Below are positions 15,314-25,179 of a DNA stretch of 64,000 bases, one piece after another. This DNA comes from Chitinophaga pinensis (GTDB taxonomy: Bacteria; Bacteroidota; Bacteroidia; Chitinophagales; Chitinophagaceae): positions 2,914,001 through 2,978,000 of the forward strand of contig LR632930.1 in NCBI GenBank assembly GCA_902167325.1, given 5' to 3'. Under the pieces are notes generated by a model. That model worked only from the letters and a program-made list of their open reading frames with translations, was not told the DNA's origin and ran no database searches. A program made the position numbers and the translations under genes. The first letter of the stretch is position 1; each line of letters starts with the position of its first letter.

Positions 15314-18300
15314 ATGAAAACATTCCAACTGGCTGCTTTTCCACGACTGCTCCTATTGTTTTGCAGTATGTTCCTGTGCCTGGAAAGCATGGCCCAATCC
15401 CTCAAAATTACCGGCACGGTTTCCGGTGCCGACGGACAAAAAATCCCCGGCGCCTCCGTTTCCCTCGCCAGCGCCCGCGCTACCGGAACTGTATCCGATC
15501 CCGGCGGTCGATTTTCCCTCTCCATTCCTGCTTCGTCTTCCCCGGTTACACTTGTGGTGTCTTTCATTGGGTACGACAATGCCTCCGTTACCCTTCAGCC
15601 CGGCCAAACGAACATCGATGTGGTGCTCACCGAGAGCACCAAAGCCCTCAACGAAGTGGTGGTTACAGCACTTGGTATTAAAAAGGCCCGTAAAGCAGTA
15701 ACTTTCTCTGTTTCCGAAGTAAAAGGTTCCGATCTCACACAGGCCCGGGAAATAAACATGGTGGAAGGACTCACGGGAAAAGTAGCGGGTGTTTCCGTAT
15801 CCGCCCTCGCAGCCGGACCCGGCAGCTCCAGCCGTGTAGTGATCCGTGGCAACGGCTCCTTTGGCAATAATCAGCCGCTGTATGTAATCAACGGTATGCC
15901 GCTCGATAACTCTACTTCAAACGTGCCGGCATCCGGTAACGCTTCCATTGGTCTCAATGCCGACCGTGGCGATGGTATCGGCGGTATCAACCCGGATGAT
16001 ATTGAGACCATCTCCATCCTCAAAGGCGCTACCGCTTCCGCCCTTTACGGCAGCCGCGCAGCTAACGGTGTTATCATTATCACCACCAAACGCGGCCTGA
16101 AACAAAAAGGCATTGGTCTGGAATACAATTCCACCATCACCCTCGAAACACCGGCCATTATTCCCGACTGGCAATCAGAATACGGTCAGGGTACGCGCGG
16201 TAACAAACCCACCACTCAGAACGAAGCTATCAACTCCGGCCGCCTCTCCTGGGGGCCAAAAATGGATGGCAGCAATGTGATCCAGTTCGATGGTGTGTCC
16301 CGTCCATATGTGGCGCAAAAGAATAACATTAAAAACTTCTACCGCACGGGTACCACTTTCACCAATACAGTGGCCATAAGCGGCGGTAGCGAGCTGGGCA
16401 CCTACCGCCTGTCTATGTCAGACATGAACAACCGCGGTCTGGTTCCTAACTCAGAGCTGAATAAAAAGATCTTCAGTCTGGGTGTGGTAGCTAATCTCCA
16501 TAAGCGCCTTACCGTTGAAGGTTACGCACAGTACAACAAGGAAAAGGCGAAAGGCCGTTCCAACGTAGCGGATGCTACCGGTAACCCTAACTGGGGCACC
16601 TACATGCTGGCCTCTTCTGTAGATGTGCGCAGTCTGGCCCCGGGGTATAACCTCAACACCGGACAGGAAACGCCCTGGAACCCTTCCGGCTTCGCTACCA
16701 ACCCTTATTGGGCGGTGAACAAGTTCATCAATAACGACGACCGCAACCGCTTTATCGGTAACCTGAACGCCAAATTCAATATCCTCGATAACCTGTTCGT
16801 CCGCGGCCGTGTAACGCACGACTACACCACTATTAACTGGCTGGGTGTTGTGCCTTCCGGAACTGCTTATGAACCGCGCGGTTATTACCAGGAGCATACC
16901 ACCGGCATTACCGAAACCAACGCTGAACTCACGCTGAACTATCAGGGCCGCTTTGGCCGCGACTTCACCCTGGATGTACTCGCAGGTGGCAACCGCCAGC
17001 GTTACCGCTCGCAGAACAAGATCCTGCTGGGTAATTTCTTCGCAGAGCCGGGCTTCTATGACCCTTCTAACGTTCGCAGTCTTACCACTACCAATGTACT
17101 CCGCCGCTCAGGAGTGAATTCCCTCTTCGCTTCGGCAGACCTTGGGTATAAAGACATGTTCTTCCTTACCATAACAGGCCGTAACGACTGGTTCTCTACC
17201 CTCGATCCGGAGAACAACAATATCTTCTATCCTTCCTTCGGCGGTAGCTTCATCCTCAGCGAAGCTGCCAATCTGCCCAAAGCCATCACTTTCGCCAAGA
17301 TCCGTGCTTCCTGGGCACAGGTAGGCGGTGGTGCACCGGAGCCTTATGCACTCAACCAGACGTATCACCTGGTACCTGGTGGCGGCCACTTTGAGCAGCC
17401 GCTGCAAACACCTTCGCAGATAGCCGGTGCCGGTGGCGGTACGCTTACCGCACCAAACAAAAAGCTTCGTCCGTATACGAATACCACACTGGAAGCTGGT
17501 TTTGAAGCACGTTTCCTCAACAACCGTCTGTCTGCCGATTTCGCAGTGTACGACCGTCGTACGAAAGACGATATCGTGAACATCACCATCTCACAGGGTT
17601 CCGGTTACAACTTCACCAATATCAACATCGGTGAAATGAGCAATAAGGGCGTTGAGCTGTTGCTGAGCGGTATTCCTATCCAGAAGAAGAACTTCAGCTG
17701 GGAAGTGACGTTGAATGCAGCTTATAACAAAAACGAAGTGGTGCGCCTGGCGGACGGGATTAAGTCTATCGAGATCGACCGTGCGGTGAATGGTTACGCT
17801 ACTATCTCTGCAGTTGTTGGTAAGCCCTTCAGCATGATCAATGCAACCAAGATCATCCGCAATGCACAGGGACAGGCAGTTTACGGAGCTAATGGCTGGG
17901 AAATGGCTACCATCGCTCCGGAAGAGATCGGTACGGGCGTAGCGCCCTGGAATGGCGGTATCAATAACAACTTCCGTTATGGCAGGTTTAACCTCGGCTT
18001 TCTGGTAGATGCCCGCTTTGGCGGATATGTATATTCCGGTACCAACCTGTACGGCACCCGCTTCGGTTTAACGGATATCACACTGCCCGGCCGCGATGGC
18101 GGATTAACCGTGAATGGTGTGGATGATAAAGGTGCTCCTTTCACCAAAACATTACAGTACGCAGATCTGCAGGGATATTATGATAACTGGAAGGCACAGT
18201 CGGAGCGGTTTGTATATAAATCAGACTTCATCAAACTGCGTCAGGTGATACTGGGATACAAGCTGCCATTCGAGAAGATCGGTGCGGTAAAGTTCCAGGG

Positions 18301-18463
18301 AGCTTCGCTTTCTTTCGTAGCGCGCAACCTGCTCATCCTGCATAAGAAAACGCCGAATGTAGACCCTGAGTCTACTTTCAATAACTCCAACGCGCAGGGC
18401 TTCGAGATGTTTGGCGTGCCCCGCACCCGTAGCTTCGGCCTGAATCTGATGGTTAAACTGTAA
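15314..18463 (+). CDS. SusC/RagA family TonB-dependent outer-membrane transporter
   Basis: The 1049-residue protein starts at the ATG at 15314 (MKTFQLAAF) with a signal peptide ending SMAQS. A CarboxypepD_reg-like domain follows (about 25-110: KITGTVSGADGQKIPGASV), then the plug domain (about 118-235) with VVIRGNGSFGNNQPLYVINGMP, and a C-terminal beta-barrel ending in an aromatic-poor but typical LNLMVKL strand. With the SusD protein it should import oligosaccharides across the outer membrane using TonB energy. It is the first gene of the plus-strand operon, 20 bases before susD. By context the substrate is a GlcNAc-containing oligosaccharide, for example from chitin or a glycoprotein. Confidence 0.93.
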   Translation: MKTFQLAAFPRLLLLFCSMFLCLESMAQSLKITGTVSGADGQKIPGASVSLASARATGTVSDPGGRFSLSIPASSSPVTLVVSFIGYDNASVTLQPGQTNIDVVLTESTKALNEVVVTALGIKKARKAVTFSVSEVKGSDLTQAREINMVEGLTGKVAGVSVSALAAGPGSSSRVVIRGNGSFGNNQPLYVINGMPLDNSTSNVPASGNASIGLNADRGDGIGGINPDDIETISILKGATASALYGSRAANGVIIITTKRGLKQKGIGLEYNSTITLETPAIIPDWQSEYGQGTRGNKPTTQNEAINSGRLSWGPKMDGSNVIQFDGVSRPYVAQKNNIKNFYRTGTTFTNTVAISGGSELGTYRLSMSDMNNRGLVPNSELNKKIFSLGVVANLHKRLTVEGYAQYNKEKAKGRSNVADATGNPNWGTYMLASSVDVRSLAPGYNLNTGQETPWNPSGFATNPYWAVNKFINNDDRNRFIGNLNAKFNILDNLFVRGRVTHDYTTINWLGVVPSGTAYEPRGYYQEHTTGITETNAELTLNYQGRFGRDFTLDVLAGGNRQRYRSQNKILLGNFFAEPGFYDPSNVRSLTTTNVLRRSGVNSLFASADLGYKDMFFLTITGRNDWFSTLDPENNNIFYPSFGGSFILSEAANLPKAITFAKIRASWAQVGGGAPEPYALNQTYHLVPGGGHFEQPLQTPSQIAGAGGGTLTAPNKKLRPYTNTTLEAGFEARFLNNRLSADFAVYDRRTKDDIVNITISQGSGYNFTNINIGEMSNKGVELLLSGIPIQKKNFSWEVTLNAAYNKNEVVRLADGIKSIEIDRAVNGYATISAVVGKPFSMINATKIIRNAQGQAVYGANGWEMATIAPEEIGTGVAPWNGGINNNFRYGRFNLGFLVDARFGGYVYSGTNLYGTRFGLTDITLPGRDGGLTVNGVDDKGAPFTKTLQYADLQGYYDNWKAQSERFVYKSDFIKLRQVILGYKLPFEKIGAVKFQGASLSFVARNLLILHKKTPNVDPESTFNNSNAQGFEMFGVPRTRSFGLNLMVKL

Positions 18464-18483
18464 ACGCAAAAAAAAGAACGATC

Positions 18484-20025
18484 ATGCAACGCATAACCAA
18501 ATATACTTACGCGCTTCTGCTGGGCGCATCCATGGGCCTCGCTTCGTGCGATAAGGGTTTTGAGGAAATGAATACGAATCCTAACGCCTCTACCAAGCCT
18601 AACGTCGATTTCCTGTTCTCGCAAAGCATCCTGCAGGGGAATTATGTGAACGACCGTGTGTATTTCTACGCCTCGTACCTCACCTGCGGCGCTTTTGTGC
18701 AGCACTTTTCCTTCGCTAAAGATGTCACGCTCGCCGGCAGCGGGGATAAATACGGTCAGGTGGATGCCTACCAGGGGCAATACTTCCGTTTCGCATATAC
18801 CAATGTACTCACCACTATTTTCGAATTGCTGCGTGCCACGGAAGGGAAGCCTGAACTGGTGAATAAAGCTGCATCTGCACGCATCTGGCGCGTACTCATC
18901 CAGCAGCGTATTACTGATCTGTATGGCGAAATACCTTATACAGAAGCCAATAAGGGTGCTGTTGAAGGGGTATTCCAACCGAAGTATGATACACAGGCTG
19001 CCATCTACGATGGTATGCTCCATGATCTGGAATCCGCTACAAATTCATTCGACAACGGTCAGCTGAAATTCGCTGCGGCCGACTTCGTGTATAAAGGCGA
19101 TATCGGCAAATGGAAGAAGCTGGCCTATTCACTGATGCTCCGTATCTCCATGCGCATGTCGAAAGTAGCGCCGGAAAAAGCCCGCGAGTGGGCAGCCAAA
19201 GCTATTACCGGCGGTATTATTATGCAGGAAGAAGATCAGGCTGTTGTACAATACGGCAGCGGTTCGCAAACCTACAATGTAAACCCCGTGGTGTTTGAAC
19301 TCGTAGGACAGGATTTGAAACCCAACTCCAAAGGAGCCGATAATACCGAGAACGGGAAGTACAGCAAAACACTTATTGATTTCCTGAAATCCAATAACGA
19401 TCCCCGTTTGCCGGTTATCTCGGTAGTATGGAACGGCGGTGTGCCCGATACATCGGCGGCTTTGCAGAAAGGGATGCCTAATGGTACGGAAGTTCGTCCG
19501 AATGATTTTGTAACCTACTCAGAGCCTAACCCTGCCACGGTGTTGCAGAACGCTGCACCACTCATCGTAGTATCTGCCGCGGAAATGCGCTTCCTGCTCA
19601 GCGAAGCCATCCTGCGCACCTGGGCTACCGGCAACGCTGCACAAGCGTATAAGGAAGGGATTGAGATCGCTATGCGGAACTGGGCGCTCTTTGGCGCAGC
19701 AGGCCGTATCCCGGCAGATAAGATCAATGCCTACACTGCTGCCCATCCGCTTGCCGGCACCTTCAATGATCAGATGAACCAGATCCACAGCCAGTTCTGG
19801 GTAGCCACGCTGTTCGATGAGCAGGAGGCTTTTGCCAACTGGCGGAGAACGGGGTATCCTGTACTGACACCTGTGAATGCAAAGGATAATCAAACCAATG
19901 GTACCATTCCCCGGAGACTGCCTTACAGCAGAACCGAGCAGGGAAGCAACCGCGCTAACTACGACGCGGCCGTATCCCGTCAGGGAGCCGATTTACTGAC
20001 AACCCGCATCTGGTGGGATAAATAG
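18484..20025 (+). CDS. SusD/RagB family nutrient-binding outer-membrane lipoprotein
   Basis: The 513-residue protein has a lipoprotein signal (ALLLGASMGLASC, Cys23) followed by DKGFEEMNTNPNA, the start seen in the SusD-like_2 family. The helical TPR-like core includes RVLIQQRITDLYGEIPYTEA near residues 139-158 and the C-terminal region DEQEAFANWRRTGYP typical of SusD proteins. It forms the lid of the SusC transporter and binds glycan at the cell surface. It is five bases upstream of the GH20 gene, so the three genes form one unit. Confidence 0.92.
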   Translation: MQRITKYTYALLLGASMGLASCDKGFEEMNTNPNASTKPNVDFLFSQSILQGNYVNDRVYFYASYLTCGAFVQHFSFAKDVTLAGSGDKYGQVDAYQGQYFRFAYTNVLTTIFELLRATEGKPELVNKAASARIWRVLIQQRITDLYGEIPYTEANKGAVEGVFQPKYDTQAAIYDGMLHDLESATNSFDNGQLKFAAADFVYKGDIGKWKKLAYSLMLRISMRMSKVAPEKAREWAAKAITGGIIMQEEDQAVVQYGSGSQTYNVNPVVFELVGQDLKPNSKGADNTENGKYSKTLIDFLKSNNDPRLPVISVVWNGGVPDTSAALQKGMPNGTEVRPNDFVTYSEPNPATVLQNAAPLIVVSAAEMRFLLSEAILRTWATGNAAQAYKEGIEIAMRNWALFGAAGRIPADKINAYTAAHPLAGTFNDQMNQIHSQFWVATLFDEQEAFANWRRTGYPVLTPVNAKDNQTNGTIPRRLPYSRTEQGSNRANYDAAVSRQGADLLTTRIWWDK

Positions 20026-20030
20026 CACTG

Positions 20031-22301
20031 ATGCGTTTCTTTATTTTTCTCATTCTGTTTTACCATTTAACCTTGCCACTAACGAGGGCCCAACAGCCCG
20101 GCGCTTCCGATAAGGAGGCGCCGGCCCCGCGGGCTTCCGTGGTGGTTAAGTCCGGTGGCGGTCCTTCGCGAACGCTGCCTGCACCGGCTGTCACCCAACT
20201 GATTCCGGCGCCGGCATCTTACCGCGCTCTAACTGGTTCGCTAAACCTTCGTAATACTCCCGGTATACAGTCTCCCCGCGAATTATCCAATGCAGCAGCA
20301 TTGCTTGATGAATATCTCCAAAAGGAAACTGGAGTAAAGTCCGGAAACGGTGGAGATATTGTTTTCCTGCTGGATTCGAATATTGTTAAGAAAGATGAAG
20401 CATATCATCTCCGGATAACTAACCGTAATGTAACCATCACCGTACGGGATACCGCCGGTGCTTTTCATGCCGTGCAAACGTTCCGGCAATTGTGGAAGCT
20501 TCATAAGGGGCAGGTGTATTTACCTGCCTGCGAAATCACGGATCATCCGCGTTTCGCTTACCGCGGTATGCACCTCGATGTAAGCAGGCACTTCTTTTCG
20601 GTGGATTTCGTAAAAGGATATATCGACAGTCTTGCCCGTTACAAATTCAACACTTTTCACTGGCACCTGACGGATGACCAAGGCTGGCGGATCGAGATCA
20701 GGAAATACCCGAAGCTGCAATCGGTAGCTGCGTGGCGCGATGAAACCATGATCGGGCATAAGAAGGAATTGCCTCACCGCTTTGATGGCATAAAGTACGG
20801 CGGCTATTATACCCAGGATGAAGTACGGGACATCGTTTCCTACGCATCTTCCCGCGGCATTGCCGTAATCCCCGAAATAGAAATGCCGGGCCATGCGCAG
20901 GCTGCACTTGCCGCATACCCTCACCTGGGCTGCACCGGCGGCCCATATAAAACTGCAACTTTCTGGGGTGTATTCGATGATGTGTTCTGCGCCGGGAAAG
21001 ACAGTACGTTCCTGTTTCTTGAAGAAGTGCTGGAAGAAGTGCTGCCCATGTTCCCGTCTGCATACATCCACATTGGTGGCGACGAATGCCCTAAAACACG
21101 CTGGAATGCTTGCCCTGCCTGTAAGGAAAGAATGGTGAAGGAAGGACTCCCGGATGCTGATGCGCTGCAAAGTTATTTCGTGCGACGCATCGGGAAGTGG
21201 CTCAATGCCAGAGGCCGTAAACTGATAGGCTGGGATGAAATCCTCGAAGGAGGTCTGGCTCCCGGTGCCACAGTTATGAGCTGGCGCGGTACGGAAGGCG
21301 CCACACAGGCTGCCGCACAGGGCCATCGGGTAATCATGACGCCGGAAGATGAATATTACTTTGATCATTATATTTCACTATACAACGACGAACCCGTTGC
21401 TGCAGGTGGTTACACACCACTGCAGGAAGTGTACAACTGGGAGCCTCCCATGCCCGCGCTCATCGCCGGTGTACAGGGGCAACTCTGGAGTGAGTATCTG
21501 CCTTCGGAGAAGCAGGCTCTGTACATGCTCTATCCCCGCATGCTGGCGTTGGCAGAAACGGGCTGGAGCCAGGGAGAAAAGAAGTCGTGGCCCGGTTTCC
21601 TGGCGCGCCTCCACAGTATGGATGCTTCGCTGATCCCGGATGAAGTTGTAATGCATGCCGAAGCTACCGTACCCGGGATTATCCGCATTTCTCTGGAAGG
21701 CATCGGAGTTGTTCAATATCGCTTAGGTAATGGCCCTGTTCAGCTTTACAAAGGCCCATTCACTGTTAAATCTTCCACTGTACTGGAAGCATGGCGTAGG
21801 GATAATGGTCCGGAACGGAAGCTGCGCCGGGAGTTACAGGTACACCTGGCCACCGGAGCAAAAATTCAGCTGCTGCAGCCTCCCAACACAAAATACAATG
21901 CCGGCGCACAAACGCTGGTGAACGGAATATCCGGAACACACCGCTATAACGACGGGCAGTGGCTGGGCTTCTCCGCCCGCGATCTGGAAGCGGTGACAGA
22001 CCTGGGCACTAATAGAATTATCCGGAGGGTGGGAGCCAATATTCTGAACTATCACTGGCAAAGGATGTGGGAACCAACCGAAATGCAATTCTTCATTTCC
22101 ACAGACGGGGTGCATTATACGCCCATTGCTTCGGCAGGCAGCTTTCCTGTAAACGGCATCGATGCTATCAGACTGGAAGTGCGTCCGGTGGAAGTGCGGT
22201 ATGTGAAAGTCGTGGCCCGGAACAAAGGAAAAATCCCACAGGGGGAATATGGTGCAGGCGGCAACAGCATGTTGTTGGTTGACGAATTGATTATCGAATA
22301 A
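20031..22301 (+). CDS. GH20 beta-N-acetylhexosaminidase
   Basis: The 756-residue enzyme has a signal peptide, a GH20b N-terminal domain (about 60-165), and the catalytic TIM barrel (about 170-510) with RGMHLDVSRHFF, FHWHLTDDQGWRIEI and the catalytic pair Asp351-Glu352 in HIGGDECPKTRW. Substrate-assisted catalysis removes terminal GlcNAc or GalNAc. After the barrel comes a Fn3-associated/CHB_HEX_C-like segment and a C-terminal F5/8-type-C-like domain (about 620-756; WQRMWEPTEMQF, VRYVKVVARN). It should act in the periplasm or at the surface on oligosaccharides taken up by the SusC/D pair. It is third in the operon. Confidence 0.93.
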   Translation: MRFFIFLILFYHLTLPLTRAQQPGASDKEAPAPRASVVVKSGGGPSRTLPAPAVTQLIPAPASYRALTGSLNLRNTPGIQSPRELSNAAALLDEYLQKETGVKSGNGGDIVFLLDSNIVKKDEAYHLRITNRNVTITVRDTAGAFHAVQTFRQLWKLHKGQVYLPACEITDHPRFAYRGMHLDVSRHFFSVDFVKGYIDSLARYKFNTFHWHLTDDQGWRIEIRKYPKLQSVAAWRDETMIGHKKELPHRFDGIKYGGYYTQDEVRDIVSYASSRGIAVIPEIEMPGHAQAALAAYPHLGCTGGPYKTATFWGVFDDVFCAGKDSTFLFLEEVLEEVLPMFPSAYIHIGGDECPKTRWNACPACKERMVKEGLPDADALQSYFVRRIGKWLNARGRKLIGWDEILEGGLAPGATVMSWRGTEGATQAAAQGHRVIMTPEDEYYFDHYISLYNDEPVAAGGYTPLQEVYNWEPPMPALIAGVQGQLWSEYLPSEKQALYMLYPRMLALAETGWSQGEKKSWPGFLARLHSMDASLIPDEVVMHAEATVPGIIRISLEGIGVVQYRLGNGPVQLYKGPFTVKSSTVLEAWRRDNGPERKLRRELQVHLATGAKIQLLQPPNTKYNAGAQTLVNGISGTHRYNDGQWLGFSARDLEAVTDLGTNRIIRRVGANILNYHWQRMWEPTEMQFFISTDGVHYTPIASAGSFPVNGIDAIRLEVRPVEVRYVKVVARNKGKIPQGEYGAGGNSMLLVDELIIE

Positions 22302-22314
22302 TAAAAAAGGAAGG

Positions 22315-23616
22315 ATGGCTTTTGGGATTGTTGCTGCCTGCATACTTTTGCTGATCGTTTTGCTGACCTGGGGGAAGATGAACGCTTTCCTCGCCTTCCT
22401 GCTAGTATCCATTGTTGGCGGCATATGGCTGGGCCTGCCGCTTCCGGCGATCCCCGGGGCATTGCAGAAAGGTATAGGGGATACGGTGGGGGGATTGCTG
22501 CCTATCCTCGCACTGGGTGCCATGCTGGGAAAGCTGGTGGCAGAAAGCGGGGCGGCGAAACAGATCGCGCAATCCCTCATGGGGGTTGTTGGCCCAAAAT
22601 ATGTGCAGTGGGCACTGCTGGCAGCAGGTTTCATAATCGGCATCCCGCTATTTTACGGAGTGGGCTTTGTACTGATGGTACCACTGATCTTTTCAGTTAT
22701 CTACCGTTATAAACTACCTGCTGTAGCCACAGGGCTTCCGGCGCTGGCGGCCTTGTCTGTCACCCACGGTTTTCTACCGCCGCATCCTTCGCCGGTAGCG
22801 CTGGTACAACAGTTCGGGGCAGATATGGGAACAACGCTGCTGTATGGACTGGTTGTAGCCGTACCGGCCATTCTGGTGGCAGGCCCGCTGTTTGCACTGT
22901 TTCTTAAACGTATCCCCGCCGGTAAGTCAACCATGTTCCGTGCACCGGAAAATGATGATATGCCACTGCCCGGCAAAGTGCCCAGCTTCCTGACGGCATT
23001 GCTGCCGGTGTTGTTACTGATGGCCGGTGCCGTAACTTTGCACACCTGGCCGGCCTTGCCCTGGCTGCAATTTGCAGCTGATCCCTCCGTGGTGATGCTG
23101 GTCTGTGTACTTACAGCCTGCCTTACGCTGGGGCGGATGCAGGGGAAGGATATGGCTACGGTCATGCGCATCTGTGGCGAAGCAGTGAAGGATATTGCAC
23201 CGGTGTTGTTGGTAATTGCCGGAGCAGGCGCACTGAAGCAGGTGCTGGCCCAAACGGGCGTCAGCAACCAGATAGCGGAAGCCATGCAGACCTGGCCCGT
23301 GCCGCCGTTGGTATTGGGGTGGATGATGGCTGCCATTATCCGCGCTTGCGTAGGGTCCGCCACTATTGCAGGACTCACCGCTGCAGGTATGGTGGCGCCG
23401 CTCGTACAGGCCGGACTGGCAGATACCAATCTCATGGTATTATCCGTGGGTGCGGGCAGCCTTATGTTTTCGCATGTCAACGATGCCGGGTTCTGGATGT
23501 TCCGGGAGTATTTCTCATTGAGCATCAAAAGCACCCTGCTGTCGTGGTCTGTTATGGAAACACTGGTAGGTGTGGCCGGGATGGCAGGAATTTTACTGTT
23601 ACAATTGATCTTATAA
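22315..23616 (+). CDS. GntP-family gluconate:H+ symporter-like permease
   Basis: The 433-residue protein is hydrophobic throughout, with about 12 membrane segments, and shows GntP family motifs: GIGDTVGGLLPILALGAMLGKL near residues 52-73, HGFLPPHPSP near 152 and VGSATIAGLTAAG near 345. It is an inner-membrane proton symporter for gluconate-like sugar acids. RBS-like GGAAGG lies just before the ATG. It is in the GH20 operon, 13 bases downstream; a sugar acid such as gluconate, glucosaminate or a related compound is a contextual guess at the substrate. Confidence 0.92.
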   Translation: MAFGIVAACILLLIVLLTWGKMNAFLAFLLVSIVGGIWLGLPLPAIPGALQKGIGDTVGGLLPILALGAMLGKLVAESGAAKQIAQSLMGVVGPKYVQWALLAAGFIIGIPLFYGVGFVLMVPLIFSVIYRYKLPAVATGLPALAALSVTHGFLPPHPSPVALVQQFGADMGTTLLYGLVVAVPAILVAGPLFALFLKRIPAGKSTMFRAPENDDMPLPGKVPSFLTALLPVLLLMAGAVTLHTWPALPWLQFAADPSVVMLVCVLTACLTLGRMQGKDMATVMRICGEAVKDIAPVLLVIAGAGALKQVLAQTGVSNQIAEAMQTWPVPPLVLGWMMAAIIRACVGSATIAGLTAAGMVAPLVQAGLADTNLMVLSVGAGSLMFSHVNDAGFWMFREYFSLSIKSTLLSWSVMETLVGVAGMAGILLLQLIL

Positions 23617-23630
23617 AAACAGGATATCTT

Positions 23631-24101
23631 ATGAATTACAATGCAGAAGAGCAGTTTGAAAAGACCGGATTGGTATTGCCTCCGGCACCGGAGCCGCTGG
23701 GAGTGTACAAACCTTACCTGATCGACGGGAAATACCTCTACCTCTCCGGCCACGGGCCTGTGCAGAACGACAAGTCCCTTATCATCGGCCGTATCGGGAA
23801 AGACATGGATATGGAAGCCGGCAAATTGGCCGCGCAGCAGGTGGGTCTCGCCATGCTGTCTACCATCAAAACACATGTAGGTAGTCTTAATCGCGTGAAA
23901 AGGGTTATCAAAGTGCTTGGAATGGTGAATTGCACCCCTGAATTTGAAAGACATCCTTACATCATCAACGGTTGCAGTGAACTGTTCGCCGCAGTGTGGG
24001 GAACGGAAAACGGGATAGGCGTGCGCAGCGCCGTTGGATTTGGCTCACTGCCGGATAATATCCCGGTAGAAATCGAAGCGCTGTTTGAATTACATGATTG
24101 A
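23631..24101 (+). CDS. RidA (YjgF/UK114) family protein
   Basis: The 156-residue protein (MNYNAEEQFEKTG) has the RidA fold: YLYLSGHGPVQ near residues 37-47, a helix pair LAAQQVGLAMLSTIKTHVGSLNRVKRVIKVLGMVN (about 64-98) and the C-terminal GVRSAVGFGSLPDNIPVEIEALFEL, the position where RidA carries its catalytic arginine (Arg126-like in RSAVG). RidA enzymes hydrolyse reactive enamines/imines released by PLP-dependent deaminases. Its place between a sugar-acid permease and a PfkB kinase suggests an amino-sugar-acid deaminase route. The frame is open far upstream (23319) but 23631 is the family start. Confidence 0.9.
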   Translation: MNYNAEEQFEKTGLVLPPAPEPLGVYKPYLIDGKYLYLSGHGPVQNDKSLIIGRIGKDMDMEAGKLAAQQVGLAMLSTIKTHVGSLNRVKRVIKVLGMVNCTPEFERHPYIINGCSELFAAVWGTENGIGVRSAVGFGSLPDNIPVEIEALFELHD

Positions 24102-24150
24102 CTTCGCTGATTTTCCCGAAAAGTCCTACTTTCCCGGAAAATACCCGGAT

Positions 24151-25173
24151 ATGATCCCATCGCTCACCACCATCGGAGAATTATTGCTGAGGCTGCACAG
24201 TAGTAGCGACAGCCGCTTCCTGCAGTCATCCGGATATACGCCGTACTACGCAGGTTCGGAAGCTAATCTGAGCGTGTTAATGGCGCGGTTGGGCATTCCG
24301 GCGCAGTATATTACGCGGGTGCCGGACCACGATCTCTCGCTGGCCGGCATCGCGCAATTGCGCGGGCAGGGGGTGGATGTTGGGAATGTGCTCTACGGCG
24401 GCCGGAAGCTGGGTATTTATTTCTCAGAAACCGGTAACCATATCCGCCCGGTACAGGTCATCTACGACCGTGCCGGCAGCGCATTTTCCGAACTGAAGCC
24501 CGGTATGATTCAATGGGACGATGTGCTGGACGGGCAAACGCATTTCCACTGGACGGGCGTTTCCGCTGCTGTATCCGCCTCCGCGGCGGAAGTGTGTGCG
24601 GAAGCCATCAGCGCCGCGCGCAACAGGGGGATCAATGTTTCCGCGGATTTCAATTACCGTTCCCGCCTCTGGCAATACGGTAAGCTTCCCCGCGAAGTAA
24701 TGCCCGCATTGCTGGCACAATGCCACATTGCCGTGGCAGACCTTGATGCCTGTGATGTGTATTTCGGATTGAAGCCGGATGTTTCCCGGAGCTGGGAACA
24801 ACAATTCGAAACTGCTGCTCATGCGCTGAAAGATCAGTTCATGCCCGAACTGCAGGCACTGGCCATGAGCTTCCGCGTGCAGGAAGGAGGTCAACTGATG
24901 TATACGGCTGCACTCATGACAGCCGGTAAAGCCTTTTTCAGCCACCTCAAAGTAGCCTTGCCACAGGTGCGGGAAAGCATCGGAACGGGCGATGCTTTTG
25001 CTGGAGGATTGCTGTATGCTACGATGATGGGCTTCTCTCCGCAGGATACCATCGACTTCGCTACTGCCTGCGGTATTCTCAAACAAAGCATCCCCGGCGA
25101 CTGGCCCCTGTTCTCCAAAGAAGAGGTGCAGGCCATGATGAGCCGGGGTATCAATACCCGTATCTCCCGTTAA
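24151..25173 (+). CDS. PfkB-family sugar kinase (2-keto-3-deoxygluconate kinase-like)
   Basis: The 340-residue protein has PfkB features: N-terminal TIGELLLRL, YAGSEANLSVLMARLG near residues 30-45, FNYRSRLW near 167 and the catalytic/anion-hole signature IGTGDAFAGGLLYA near 274-287 (Asp in GTGD as base). Layout fits KDG kinase, which phosphorylates 2-keto-3-deoxygluconate. Start choice: ATG 24151 matches the family N-terminus; an in-frame ATG at 24094 would overlap RidA by eight bases and give 19 extra residues, which remains possible through translational coupling. It is the last gene of the operon, six bases from the convergent STAND gene. Confidence 0.85.
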   Translation: MIPSLTTIGELLLRLHSSSDSRFLQSSGYTPYYAGSEANLSVLMARLGIPAQYITRVPDHDLSLAGIAQLRGQGVDVGNVLYGGRKLGIYFSETGNHIRPVQVIYDRAGSAFSELKPGMIQWDDVLDGQTHFHWTGVSAAVSASAAEVCAEAISAARNRGINVSADFNYRSRLWQYGKLPREVMPALLAQCHIAVADLDACDVYFGLKPDVSRSWEQQFETAAHALKDQFMPELQALAMSFRVQEGGQLMYTAALMTAGKAFFSHLKVALPQVRESIGTGDAFAGGLLYATMMGFSPQDTIDFATACGILKQSIPGDWPLFSKEEVQAMMSRGINTRISR

Positions 25174-25179
25174 TATTAT

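Noticed and set aside
20520..21368. 282-codon frame on the minus strand
   Set aside because: Antisense shadow of the GH20 gene, which has an intact catalytic motif on the plus strand.
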